NCBI GenBank assembly: GCA_050732575.1
Contig: JBOHRF010000086.1
Location: 1 to 17,718 of the forward strand
From: JBBDWZ01 sp050732575
GTDB lineage: Bacteria; Gemmatimonadota; Gemmatimonadetes; Longimicrobiales; RSA9
Direction: 5' to 3'
DNA: 17,718 nt
Shown one piece after another: positions 1-6,115 of the stretch (the first letter of the stretch is position 1; every line of letters starts with the position of its first letter). Position numbers and translations under genes: made by a program. Below the pieces are notes generated by a model. It saw nothing but the letters and a program-made list of their open reading frames with translations, was not told the origin of the DNA and did no database searches.

Positions 1-938
1 GCATACAGGTCTTCGTTCCCATTTTCCTTGGTAGTGAACACGGCGTGTTTGCCGTCCGGACACCAGGTCGTCCAACTCAGCGTGCCGGGAAGTCGCGCCC
101 GGTGACGGAGACCACTTCCTGTCGAATTGATCACGAGCAAATTGCTGCCCGTGCTGTCGGTACGGGCGAAGATCAGGCGCGCACCGTCGGGTGACCAGCG
201 CGCACCCGCCTCGTTTGCGCTTGACTGCGCGAGTGGTCGTGCTGCGGCGCTGTCGAGCACGAGGATGTGTATGTCGGTGTTGGGCCCACCCGTCATGAAG
301 GAGATCCGTTTTCCATCCGGGGGACCATTCCTGATCGAACGACGCGGCGGTGCCGCGCACCAGCTGCCGCTCACCTTTGCCGTCGGTGCCAATCAAGTAG
401 AGGAGGTGGACTCCCGTGCGCGCTGAGCCAAAAGCGATACGCCGCCCGTCGGGCGATGCTCGAGCCGCACCGTCTTCCGCACTGTCCGCGGTCACGCGCC
501 GCAGGCCCGCGCCGTCCCGCCCAATCATGAAAACGTGAAAGCGCGAGTCGCGATCGGAATCGAACAGGATAAAGTCTCCGGTCGGACTCCAATTCGGATG
601 CATTTCCTGCGCTGGACCTGGAGCGAGCGCCCGAAGACCGGTTCGTCGCTCCTCATCAGATACACGTTCCAGTCCACGCTATCCAGCGTCCCGACCGCGA
701 CGATCTCGCGCCCGTCGGGCGACCAGGAGGGCAGGAACCATTCGCCCGCTCGAATGATCTGCCGCGCCTCCGGCGTGCCGGAGCTGTCGTGTCTGTTCGG
801 GAAGCATCACGGTGCTGGAAGCCCAGGTGCAGCGCTCGAGCAGGCACGGACGCGCGTGGCTGCGACCAGCGCGCATGCAGCCACGAGCACAGCCGCGGTC
901 TGACCAGCACCACGAAGCGGCAAGATGTCGAACCTCAT
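1..938 (-). pseudogene. PD40/TolB-like beta-propeller protein, three lesions, partial
   Basis: Read on the minus strand, this stretch encodes repeated PD40/WD40-like blades: WSPDGREIV, NWSPTGDFILF, ASPDGRRIAF, WSPDGKRISF (after frame repair), RWSPDGARLIFA and WCPDGKHAVF. The start is an ATG at 938-936 after a GAGG Shine-Dalgarno, followed by a hydrophobic export signal (AAVLVAACALVAA) that ends near a Cys. Family members are usually periplasmic or secreted propellers; their substrates are often unknown. Three lesions break the reading frame: a TGA at 809-807 just after the signal region, a one-base loss near 641-648 (SDGTGL becomes readable if one G is restored), and one extra base in a run of five G at 319-323. 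The gene continues past the left edge, so the C-terminus is unseen. It starts one base after the stop of the upstream hypothetical gene, so the two were an operon. Sequencing error could explain one or two lesions, but three in 500 bases favour a pseudogene. Confidence 0.75.
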
Positions 939-939
939 T

Positions 940-1359
940 TCAGGCATCCTCAATCAGGCGACGGGCCAGGTAATCGTCGAACCTCACGGCGGGAGCGCGG
1001 CTAAGCACCGTGTCGAGCCAGGCCTCCCGTTCGAACGCGAGCACGCGCAGCTCCCACACGCAGAACGCCTCGCCGGTTGCGGTGATCTCGCGGAAGTCCA
1101 GTGACGCGTCCGCCTCCGCCTTGAACACGCGGTGCCGCAACTCGTTGTCGCGCTCCCACCAGTCGATGACGATCTGGTTGAACATGCGCGCGCGATGAAT
1201 GACGGCGAACCCGAGACCGTAGCGGTCCTGCCGTACGGCAGGCGTCGGCAGTGTTGCTGCCGCGATTGCCAAGCAGCGGTCCAGGTATGCGGGTTCCACG
1301 GTCAGCGACTCCTGGCTGATGGTGTACACCTTGATCTGCCAGTCATCGATCCGGAACAC
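940..1359 (-). CDS. conserved hypothetical protein, 139 aa
   Basis: The reading frame is intact and gives a soluble, Trp-rich protein with motifs such as DWQIKVYTIS, RYGLGFAVIH, IDWWERDNEL and CVWELRVLAFEREAW, and a C-terminus DDYLARRLIEDA. No signal peptide or membrane segment is seen. It resembles small uncharacterised proteins of similar length in several phyla, recalled from memory; I know no function. The only start in the usual set is GTG at 1359-1357, and it has no good Shine-Dalgarno. The frame stays open upstream and reads IRFHDVFRI, where an ATT at 1374-1372 sits where a MRFHDVF-type start would be expected. The true start may therefore be that ATT, or the original ATG may have mutated. 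The stop is one base before the ATG of the PD40 gene, which implies co-transcription. Confidence 0.75.
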   Translation of the reverse strand: MFRIDDWQIKVYTISQESLTVEPAYLDRCLAIAAATLPTPAVRQDRYGLGFAVIHRARMFNQIVIDWWERDNELRHRVFKAEADASLDFREITATGEAFCVWELRVLAFEREAWLDTVLSRAPAVRFDDYLARRLIEDA

Positions 1360-1433
1360 ATCGTGAAATCGAATGCGTCTGCGTATGTGGGCAGCAATTT
1401 TGGCTCACGGCGCCTCAGGGGCGGCGGAATTTG

Positions 1434-1836
1434 ACAATACGATTACCTCGACGGGTGCGCGGCCCGCTCTCGGCGCGCTACGTTGAAGGTCCGCCAAAGC
1501 TCGTCCTCAGCGACGGAGAGGCACTCGAGCACACGCCGGGTTCCTCTGCAAGCGTGACGACGCATGTCACGCGGCGATTCGGAGACGCCGATGTAATCGT
1601 GCTCGTGGACAACGCGAAGCAGCCGATGCAGGCCGCGCCCTAATTGTGCTTCGCGCCGTAGCGTCAGGCGGCGATCACGGCAAGCGCGCGATCGCGTTCA
1701 CTCATTTCGATCGGATCGGGGGACACAATCTGCCGACGTTCCGCGAAAAACGCGCGCATGTCATGGCGTCCGTGCTGAACGCGCTGTCGGGACAGGTCAG
1801 CCGTGCCGACCCGTCCGCCTTCATTGATGCGGCTGA
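1434..1836 (+). pseudogene. central fragment of a GTPase-like P-loop protein, frameshifted
   Basis: Two abutting plus-strand frames read as one protein segment. The first (to the TAA at 1641-1643) contains GPPKLVLSDGEALEHTPGSS and RRFGDADVIVLVDNAKQPMQ; the second (from about 1646) continues LLRAVASGGDHGK, AIAFTHFDRIGGHNLP and KRAHVMASVLNALS. LVLSDGE resembles a Walker B/G3 region and THFD resembles a G4 (T/N-K-x-D-like) motif, which suggests a large GTPase or related ATPase; this assignment is from motif reading only. There is no Walker A loop, no start codon with a ribosome site and no C-terminal domain, so this is an internal scrap with a small indel at 1640-1648. It points toward the 3' end of tRNA-Pro and stops at that tRNA's terminator, consistent with a relic of an element that once sat at the tRNA. 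Confidence 0.6.
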
Positions 1837-1840
1837 CTCA

Positions 1841-1878
1841 GAAAGAACGAGCCCGCAACGACAGATAGCGTCGCGGGC
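1841..1878 (-). terminator. Rho-independent terminator of tRNA-Pro
   Basis: On the minus strand, GCCCGCGAC pairs with GTC plus GCGGGC (three-base bulge, seven-base loop) and is followed by a T-rich tail, TCGTTCTTTCT. It lies 13 bases downstream of the tRNA 3' end and in the right orientation to terminate it. Confidence 0.7.
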
Positions 1879-1891
1879 GTGGATTGACGAA

Positions 1892-1965
1892 TCGGGACGG
1901 CCGGATTTGAACCGGCGACCCCCTGAACCCCATTCAGGTGCGCTACCGGGCTGCGCTACGTCCCG
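1892..1965 (-). tRNA. tRNA-Pro (anticodon GGG)
   Basis: A full 74-base cloverleaf folds on the minus strand. The acceptor stem is CGGGACG/CGTCCCG with discriminator A. The D arm is GCGC-AGCCCGGTA-GCGC. The anticodon stem is CCTGA/TCAGG around loop ATGGGGT, giving anticodon GGG, which reads CCC proline codons. The T arm is GCCGG-TTCAAAT-CCGGC. The CCA end is not encoded: TTC follows the discriminator. The gene appears intact and has its own terminator. tRNA genes are common integrase targets, and fragments of mobile genes lie on both sides, but I found no duplicate of the tRNA 3' end in the window. Confidence 0.95.
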
Positions 1966-2087
1966 CAAACACCCATAACCTAGCCACTTCTACCCGCTCA
2001 GCCAACCGATCGAGGGAGCAGCGGTAAGCGCGTGGTCGCCCCAAAAAGCGGAATCACTTCGCCTGAAGGGGCTTCGGTCGCGTCAGG

Positions 2088-2591
2088 TCAGGAGCGCGCC
2101 TTTTGCGCCAGCTTATCGATCTCGCGGTCGAGTCCTCGCATGATCGTGCCGATTTCGCTGGTCGCGCCACAACTGCCTCCAGCGTTCGGTGTGATTCTCG
2201 ATGTCGTGTGGTATACCGGGCATCGCATCGGTGCAATCCTCCCGCTGCGGTGGCGGGACATCGACACGGCGTCTCCACTCACCCCTCGCATAATCAACAG
2301 GGCGCGAACGGCGCGGTTGCGATCTGTGCTCCCGGTCAGGTTGATGAGCACATCGCCGCAGATTGCATCGGTGTTCCCGAAAAACAGACACCACACTTCG
2401 GTGGCCAACGTGTTTATCGGCAGGTCGATCAACTTGCCTTCTTCGTTGCTCCACAACTCGGCCCGCGCGTCCAACTGCACGTGCTCCACCATCTCGCCCA
2501 CTTCGCGCTGGAGTTCCTCCAGCGTCGGCTTCCACGTTTGTGGCAGTTCGGTGACCATGCCGGTTATGGTGATCTTGAACCAGCTACGCAT
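2088..2591 (-). CDS. DUF3846-like protein with a probable in-frame insert
   Basis: The first 95 or so residues (MRSWFKITITG, LEELQREVGEMVEHVQL, WSNEEGKLIDLPIN, GDVLINLTG) match the pattern of DUF3846 proteins, small proteins of unknown function common on phages and plasmids; the NEEGKLIDLPIN stretch is the family hallmark. The ATG at 2591-2589 has a GGAGG Shine-Dalgarno six bases upstream and overlaps the end of the 59-aa gene, so the longer frame reading back to 2924 is not the start. After RAVRALLIMRG comes a segment of poor protein character, then IMRGLDREIDKLAQKARS and the stop. Removing the 150 bases between the two IMRG copies gives a smooth C-terminus of about 117 aa, so the present 167-aa product is probably an interrupted version. 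Whether it still folds is unknown. Confidence 0.65.
   Translation of the reverse strand: MRSWFKITITGMVTELPQTWKPTLEELQREVGEMVEHVQLDARAELWSNEEGKLIDLPINTLATEVWCLFFGNTDAICGDVLINLTGSTDRNRAVRALLIMRGVSGDAVSMSRHRSGRIAPMRCPVYHTTSRITPNAGGSCGATSEIGTIMRGLDREIDKLAQKARS
2134..2294 (+). mobile_element. insert carrying a tyrosine recombinase fragment, flanked by 11-bp repeats
   Basis: The plus strand reads AFGVILDVVWYTGHRIGAIL followed by PLRWRDID at about 2181-2267. This matches the box I region of tyrosine recombinases (T-G-x-R-x-x-x-(I/L)-x-x-L-x-W-x-D-I-D), with the catalytic Arg in TGHR. There is no box II and no N-terminal domain, so it is a scrap of about 30 residues. The segment lies antisense to the DUF3846-like gene and is bounded by CCTCGCATGAT (2134-2144) and CCTCGCATAAT (2284-2294), 10 of 11 bases identical and exactly 150 bases apart, which keeps the host gene in frame. 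The recombinase identity is fairly clear; that it arrived as an insertion is inference. Confidence 0.5.
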
Positions 2592-2763
2592 CGCGTACCT
2601 CCTCGATGACGTCCTCGGCACAAGCCCGCGCGCTGACACCCGCCTCGAACGCATCGAGGTACGCGCAATCGGGAAGGTCATCAATCCCCACACTGAGTTG
2701 GTCTTGCACGCAGCTGTCGACCGCGCCCAACCACTCCTCGTACTGCTGTTTCCGTCCGTCCAT
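2584..2763 (-). CDS. small acidic protein, 59 aa, partner of the DUF3846-like gene
   Basis: An ATG at 2763-2761 follows a textbook ribosome site, AAAAAAGGAGCGGCCAAATG, and opens a 59-codon frame: MDGRKQQYEEWLGAVDS, then VGIDDLPDCAYLDAFEAG and an acidic end EEVRDA. The pattern (Y-x-x-W-x-x-x-V-D near the start, DLPD-x-x-Y in the middle, F-E-x-G-x-S) is like short plasmid and phage proteins of unknown function that I recall, but I cannot name a family. It has no signal peptide or membrane helix. The stop TAG overlaps the start of the DUF3846-like gene by eight bases, so the two are translationally coupled. The strong Shine-Dalgarno, sensible composition and coupling support a real gene despite its size. 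Nothing recognisable lies upstream as a promoter. Confidence 0.7.
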   Translation of the reverse strand: MDGRKQQYEEWLGAVDSCVQDQLSVGIDDLPDCAYLDAFEAGVSARACAEDVIEEVRDA

Positions 2764-2956
2764 TTGGCCGCTCCTTTTTTGTGGCCGGTGATTGCGTTAC
2801 TGCACCGGACGGATCGGATCTCCGCGCCGAATGGATCAAGACCACGCGGCGCATCGAGAGAAATGCGGGGCCGTACACCCTGTAGGCGCGGCGATGACGT
2901 GTCGAAAAACACAGGGCTGGCCAAAAGTGTGAACGCTGAGCCTAGGTCATGGGAGG

Positions 2957-3064
2957 GGCATTGCTGGCGGGGGCTCGCGGGCCTGGCCCCTGTTTATGGG
3001 AGCCTCTCGCATCTCCTCGTGGCCACAACCGCTCGTGCTGGACGGCGGCTTCACTTCGCTCTGA
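2957..3064 (+). pseudogene. C-terminal remnant of a short-chain dehydrogenase
   Basis: The plus-strand frame ending at the TGA at 3062-3064 reads IAG, then after a disturbed stretch LFMGASRISSWPQ and PLVLDGGFTSL. The end of classical SDR oxidoreductases typically reads E-I-A-x-x-x-x-F-L-A-S-x-x-S-S-x-x-T-G-Q-x-(L/I)-x-V-D-G-G, so this is probably the last 30-odd codons of one, with several changes and no upstream body. The match is short, so confidence is moderate. It ends 20 bases before the arsR promoter. Confidence 0.4.
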
Positions 3065-3084
3065 ACCTGCTCAAAGAGCCCCCC

Positions 3085-3131
3085 TTGACGGTGCTTCATG
3101 GGGTGTTTATATATCCTACAGGTTATATAAC
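3085..3131 (+). promoter_or_regulatory. arsR promoter with palindromic operator
   Basis: TTGACG (3085-3090) and TATATA (3108-3113) are separated by 17 bases, close to the sigma-70 consensus. Just downstream, GTTATATAAC (3122-3131) is a perfect 10-base palindrome overlapping the expected transcription start, and it half-repeats the TTATATAT of the -10 region. The position suits repression by the ArsR protein encoded directly downstream; autoregulation is inferred. Confidence 0.6.
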
Positions 3132-3140
3132 TGGTGGGGC

Positions 3141-3521
3141 ATGAAAAACGGAAACGAACAACTCGATGCCACGTTTGCTGCCCTCGCGGACTCGACTCGT
3201 CGGGCGATCCTGGCCCGATTAGCGCAGGGCGAGGCAACGGTGCTGGCGCTGGCCGAGCCGTTCGACATGAGCCAGCCGGCGATCTCGAAGCACCTCAAGG
3301 TGCTGGAGCGCGCCGGGCTGATCAGCCGGGGCCGGGACGCGCAGCGGCGGCCGTCGCGGCTGGAGGTGGGCCCGCTGATTGAAGCGGAGGAGTGGATCGA
3401 GCGCTACCGCGCGGTTTGGGAACGGAACTACGAGCGGCTCGATGCCTTGCTGGAAGAGTTGAAGGCGGCACGAGGAGAGACAGCAAAAACGGAACGCACA
3501 ACCAAAAGGAGACGGACATGA
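3141..3521 (+). CDS. ArsR-family winged-helix transcriptional regulator
   Basis: This 126-aa protein has the ArsR winged helix from about residue 6 to 85: FAALADSTRRAILARLAQGEA, then the recognition helix region MSQPAISKHLKVLERAGLIS, then the wing SRGRDAQRRPSRLEV. No Cys or His metal-site pattern is seen, so it is probably not a metal sensor. The C-terminal helix (AEEWIERYRAVWERNYERLDALL) and basic tail are typical of the ArsR subgroup paired with SRPBCC/AHSA1 proteins. The ATG at 3141 was chosen because it follows the promoter directly and starts the domain; the frame is open to 2949, but that part is upstream of the transcription start. The stop overlaps the next gene's start (ATGA), so the two genes are coupled. 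Likely role: repressor of its own operon. Confidence 0.93.
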   Translation: MKNGNEQLDATFAALADSTRRAILARLAQGEATVLALAEPFDMSQPAISKHLKVLERAGLISRGRDAQRRPSRLEVGPLIEAEEWIERYRAVWERNYERLDALLEELKAARGETAKTERTTKRRRT

Positions 3522-4012
3522 CATCGACACTGGAAGTCACCCTGCCCAGCGACCAGGAGGTCGTGGTCACGCGCGAGTTCAATGCCCCGCGCATCCTGAT
3601 CTGGGACGCGCACACAAAGCCCGAACTCGTGAAGCGGTGGATGCTGGGCCTGGATGGCTGGAGTATGTCCGTGTGCGACATCGATCTGCGGGTGGGCGGT
3701 GGATACCGCTGGCGCTGGCGCAGTGATGCAGATGGCCAGGAGTGCGGCTTCCGTGGTGAGTACAAGGAAATCGCAGCGCCGGGCCGGCTGGTGCACACGG
3801 AACGTTTTGATGGCCCCGACGAGTGGGCCATGGGCGATTCATTGAGCACGCTCACGCTGACCGAGAAGAACGGCCGCACGAAGCTGACCTACCTGATGAC
3901 GTATCCATCGAAGGAGATTCGTGACCAGGCAGTGGGCACAGGCATGACGGATGGCATGGCCACGAGCTATGACCGGCTGGAGCGCGAGATCGTCGAGAAG
4001 AGCGCGGCGTGA
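3518..4012 (+). CDS. SRPBCC/AHSA1-domain protein
   Basis: The 164-aa product is a single START-like SRPBCC domain of the AHSA1 type: the opening VVVTREFNAPRILIWDAHT, the P-E-L-V-K-R-W motif followed by LGLDGW, the central CDIDLRVGGGYRWRWR, then FRGEYKEIAAPGRLVHTERF and a C-terminal helix GMATSYDRLERE. Such domains form a hydrophobic cavity that can bind a small ligand; the ligand is not known. No signal peptide is present, so it is cytoplasmic. The ATG at 3518 sits after AAAAGGAGACGGAC and overlaps the arsR stop by four bases. The arsR-AHSA1 pairing is very common, and the regulator probably controls this gene. A large hairpin follows 38 bases after the stop. Confidence 0.93.
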   Translation: MTSTLEVTLPSDQEVVVTREFNAPRILIWDAHTKPELVKRWMLGLDGWSMSVCDIDLRVGGGYRWRWRSDADGQECGFRGEYKEIAAPGRLVHTERFDGPDEWAMGDSLSTLTLTEKNGRTKLTYLMTYPSKEIRDQAVGTGMTDGMATSYDRLEREIVEKSAA

Positions 4013-4049
4013 GCGCGGATGATGGGCGATGTTCCTGTTAACGCCGACC

Positions 4050-4088
4050 GCTCCGGGCAGGTTTCCCTGCTATGAACCTGTCCGGAGC
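4050..4088 (+). terminator. 14-bp hairpin after the arsR operon
   Basis: GCTCCGGGCAGGTT pairs with AACCTGTCCGGAGC (13 Watson-Crick pairs plus one G-T) around an 11-base loop. It lies just downstream of the SRPBCC gene but is not followed by a T tract on either strand. It is probably a transcript end or 3'-protecting structure; classical intrinsic termination is uncertain. Confidence 0.5.
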
Positions 4089-4601
4089 TGTCGACGTTGA
4101 TTGCTATTGGCGTACAGCCGTGAAGCCTCCGGTCAACACAAACGAGGTTGCGTGACATCGAATCGCGCGGTCCCTACCAATTGATCGATGCGGCGCTGGT
4201 TGGACCGGGCGCCGGGGCTGGTGCGTCAGCCGCCGGCTACGCGCCGTCGTCGCAACGCAAACCCCGCCATCGTGGCGCGATGATACGCCGATTTTGGCCT
4301 TCGTGTCAATGTCCTAATTTCTGCGCCGACAACAACTTATGTGGATTTCGTGCTGAAGTTTATTCGACGAAGTATTGATCCATCAATAGAAAGCGCCGTA
4401 TCGTGCCGGATCACAAGCGGAGCAAACGACGGCAAATCACGGATGCAAAATGCAGGGTAAACGCGTGGGAGGATTGGCGGTTACGTTGCTCGACAACAGC
4501 GTCGCACATCCGGCTGTTTTTTCAACCCCATCCGACGCAGCGGCCCACCTGCCGCCGAACGAGGATCCGTCGTTCCGCGAGTACAAGCGTTCGACATCGC
4601 C
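4089..4601. other. intergenic stretch without a convincing gene
   Basis: The short open frames here lack ribosome sites and recognisable protein features. The segment near 4300-4400 is more AT-rich than its surroundings and holds a 16-base inverted repeat, TATTGATCCATCAATA (4373-4388), that looks like an operator or short hairpin. No gene next to it clearly uses it as a promoter element. Otherwise I see nothing here. Confidence 0.4.
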
Positions 4602-4739
4602 TCACACTGATTGGTCATCGGTTGGGTGCGGCAGGAGGAGTGCGGCCATGCCGAAGATCACGAACATCAATCCGAAGATCCAATAAATCACGCCCTCCAG
4701 ATGCCTCGGGAAGTGTCGGATGAGCCAGTTCCCGCGCAT
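4602..4739 (-). CDS. possible 45-aa single-span membrane peptide
   Basis: A minus-strand frame from ATG 4739-4737 encodes a basic N-terminus (MRGNWLIRHFPRHLEG), one strongly hydrophobic segment (VIYWIFGLMFVIFGMAALLL) and a short polar tail ending PTDDQSV. This is the layout of a small inner-membrane protein with its N-terminus inside. No clear Shine-Dalgarno precedes the start (ACGACAA), and a stop lies two codons upstream. An overlapping plus-strand frame (4450-4686) has less protein character. The hydrophobic block is what supports this call; it could be chance or the remnant of a longer gene. Confidence 0.35.
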   Translation of the reverse strand: MRGNWLIRHFPRHLEGVIYWIFGLMFVIFGMAALLLPHPTDDQSV

Positions 4740-4855
4740 TTGTCGTTAATAGCTGTGAATCGGAGCTGCGCCGGGATCGGATGCCTTTGCGCACGCCAGA
4801 GCACCGCGGGCAAACACCGATTCCAGTGACCAACCCATCTTAGAGGGAGAATCCC

Positions 4856-6070
4856 ATGAGGGGATCCAAATTTCGGAAAGGAATCCTGGCGGCGCTTGCC
4901 ACAGTGGCCGTTTCGGCAACGGGCTGCCAGCAGGATATCATGCAGCCGGCCGAGCCAGGTGAGCCTCAAGCGACCGTGCTCCATTTCAAGGAAAAGGTGC
5001 ACGCCAGCACGACCTGGAACGATCGCGGGCGCGCGCTGCTGGGCGCGTTGCCGAACGGGAGCCACGCTCCGGCCATCCGAATCCTGACCTACCTGTCGGT
5101 GGCGCAGTATCGGGCGGCTCTGGCCGCCGAGAAGTCACAGCGACACGATGCAGGGCGGGGACGCTGGGAATTCTGGCGCCGCCCGTCGGTGTCTGCGGCG
5201 GTGGGTGCTGCCTCGGTCGCGGTGCTGAGCTCGTTCTTCCCTGCGCAAGCAGCGAATCTGGAAGTCATGCTGCAAGCGGACCTGGATGAGGAAGAGCGTT
5301 TCTTCGCGAAGTTCCTGGACGAGGAGGCGGGTGTTGCGATCGGACGGGAAGTGGGCGGGAGCGTGATCACACTCGCACTTACGGATGGCGTCAACACCGT
5401 GTCGCCTGGTACACCTCCGGTTGGACCGGGCTATTGGGTTTCCAGCAGTGCGCCGATCGTGCGGGCGTTGTATGGCGCGCGACCGTTCTTCATGCGTTCT
5501 GGCGATCAGCTTCGTGCGCCGCCGCCGCCGGCCTTCGGTTCAGCGCCGTTTCTGACCGACCTGGCCGAGGTGCGCGCCATCTCCGACACACGCACGCCCG
5601 AGCAACTGGCCCTCGCTGTGGAAATGAATCACCTGACCGCGCCGTTCACGCCGGGCAACTGGAACGCGCTGGCCGTGCAGCTCATCCGTGATGGTCATGG
5701 CAGCGAGCGTGAGGCGGCGCGCATTCTGGCCTACAGCAACGCGGCCGCGTTCGACGCGATGATCGCCTGCTGGGAATCCAAGTTCGCTTACTGGTACATC
5801 CGGCCATCACAGGCAGACCCGGCCATCACGCTGCCCATTGGGTTGCCCAACCATCCCTCGTACCCGTCGGGCCACTCCTGCATCACCAGCGCGTTACTGA
5901 CCGTACTGATGGATGAGTTCCCCAGGGAGAAGCGTGAGTTGGCGACATTGATCGAGAAGGCCGGTCTGTCACGCGTCTACGCTGGTATTCACTACCGGTT
6001 CGACCTCGTGGCCGGAAAGGAGATCGGGCGGCGCGCGGCACAACTGGCTCTGCGCGGAGGCCTCGAGTAA
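4856..6070 (+). CDS. vanadium-dependent haloperoxidase / PAP2-family lipoprotein
   Basis: This 404-aa protein begins with a lipoprotein signal (ILAALATVAVSATGC, lipid Cys24) and should be anchored in a membrane outside the cytoplasm. Its C-terminal half carries the complete PAP2/vanadium haloperoxidase active site: K-x6-RP at 309-317 (KFAYWYIRP), PSGH at 337-340, and SR-x5-H-x3-D at 372-383 (SRVYAGIHYRFD). These residues bind vanadate in haloperoxidases or phosphate in acid phosphatases. The long helical N-terminal part (about 45-300) matches the haloperoxidase-related architecture better than short membrane PAP2 enzymes. Motifs alone do not separate peroxidase from phosphatase activity. The ATG at 4856 follows TAGAGGGAGAATCCC. 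It is a single-gene unit ending at the hairpin shared with the convergent kinase operon. Confidence 0.88.
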   Translation: MRGSKFRKGILAALATVAVSATGCQQDIMQPAEPGEPQATVLHFKEKVHASTTWNDRGRALLGALPNGSHAPAIRILTYLSVAQYRAALAAEKSQRHDAGRGRWEFWRRPSVSAAVGAASVAVLSSFFPAQAANLEVMLQADLDEEERFFAKFLDEEAGVAIGREVGGSVITLALTDGVNTVSPGTPPVGPGYWVSSSAPIVRALYGARPFFMRSGDQLRAPPPPAFGSAPFLTDLAEVRAISDTRTPEQLALAVEMNHLTAPFTPGNWNALAVQLIRDGHGSEREAARILAYSNAAAFDAMIACWESKFAYWYIRPSQADPAITLPIGLPNHPSYPSGHSCITSALLTVLMDEFPREKRELATLIEKAGLSRVYAGIHYRFDLVAGKEIGRRAAQLALRGGLE

Positions 6071-6076
6071 AAGCAG

Positions 6077-6112
6077 CGCTGGAGACCGGGCTGGTAAGCC
6101 TGGTCTCCAGCG
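6077..6112. terminator. shared bidirectional terminator hairpin
   Basis: CGCTGGAGACCGGGCT pairs with AGCCTGGTCTCCAGCG (16 positions, one G-T) around the loop GGTA. It lies between two converging genes, 7 bases after one stop and 4 bases from the other. On the minus strand a TTTT run follows after a short gap (CTGCTTTTACT), so it may be a true intrinsic terminator for the kinase operon; the plus side has no T tract. Confidence 0.7.
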
Positions 6113-6115
6113 ACT

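Noticed and set aside
1702..1968. Minus-strand 88-aa frame starting MRDVAQPGSAPEW
   Set aside because: It is the well-known false protein translated from a tRNA gene and its flank; the tRNA-Pro accounts for the sequence.
1839..1978. C-terminal part of the plus frame from 1646 (RPDLNRRPPEPHSG)
   Set aside because: It is antisense tRNA-Pro and its terminator; the GTPase-like homology stops before about 1837.
2592..2924. N-terminal extension of the DUF3846-like frame
   Set aside because: It overlaps the 59-aa gene in another frame, has no protein-like features, and the good ribosome site is at the ATG at 2591.
2032..3144. Plus-strand 370-aa frame
   Set aside because: Only about 30 residues resemble a recombinase; the rest is antisense to the DUF3846-like and 59-aa genes and has no domain character.
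4148..4378. Plus-strand 76-aa frame after the SRPBCC gene
   Set aside because: No ribosome site, no recognisable motif, and low-complexity Gly/Ala content.
4450..4686. Plus-strand 78-aa frame (MQGKRVGGLAV...)
   Set aside because: No Shine-Dalgarno and no recognisable features; its second half overlaps the more protein-like membrane peptide on the other strand.
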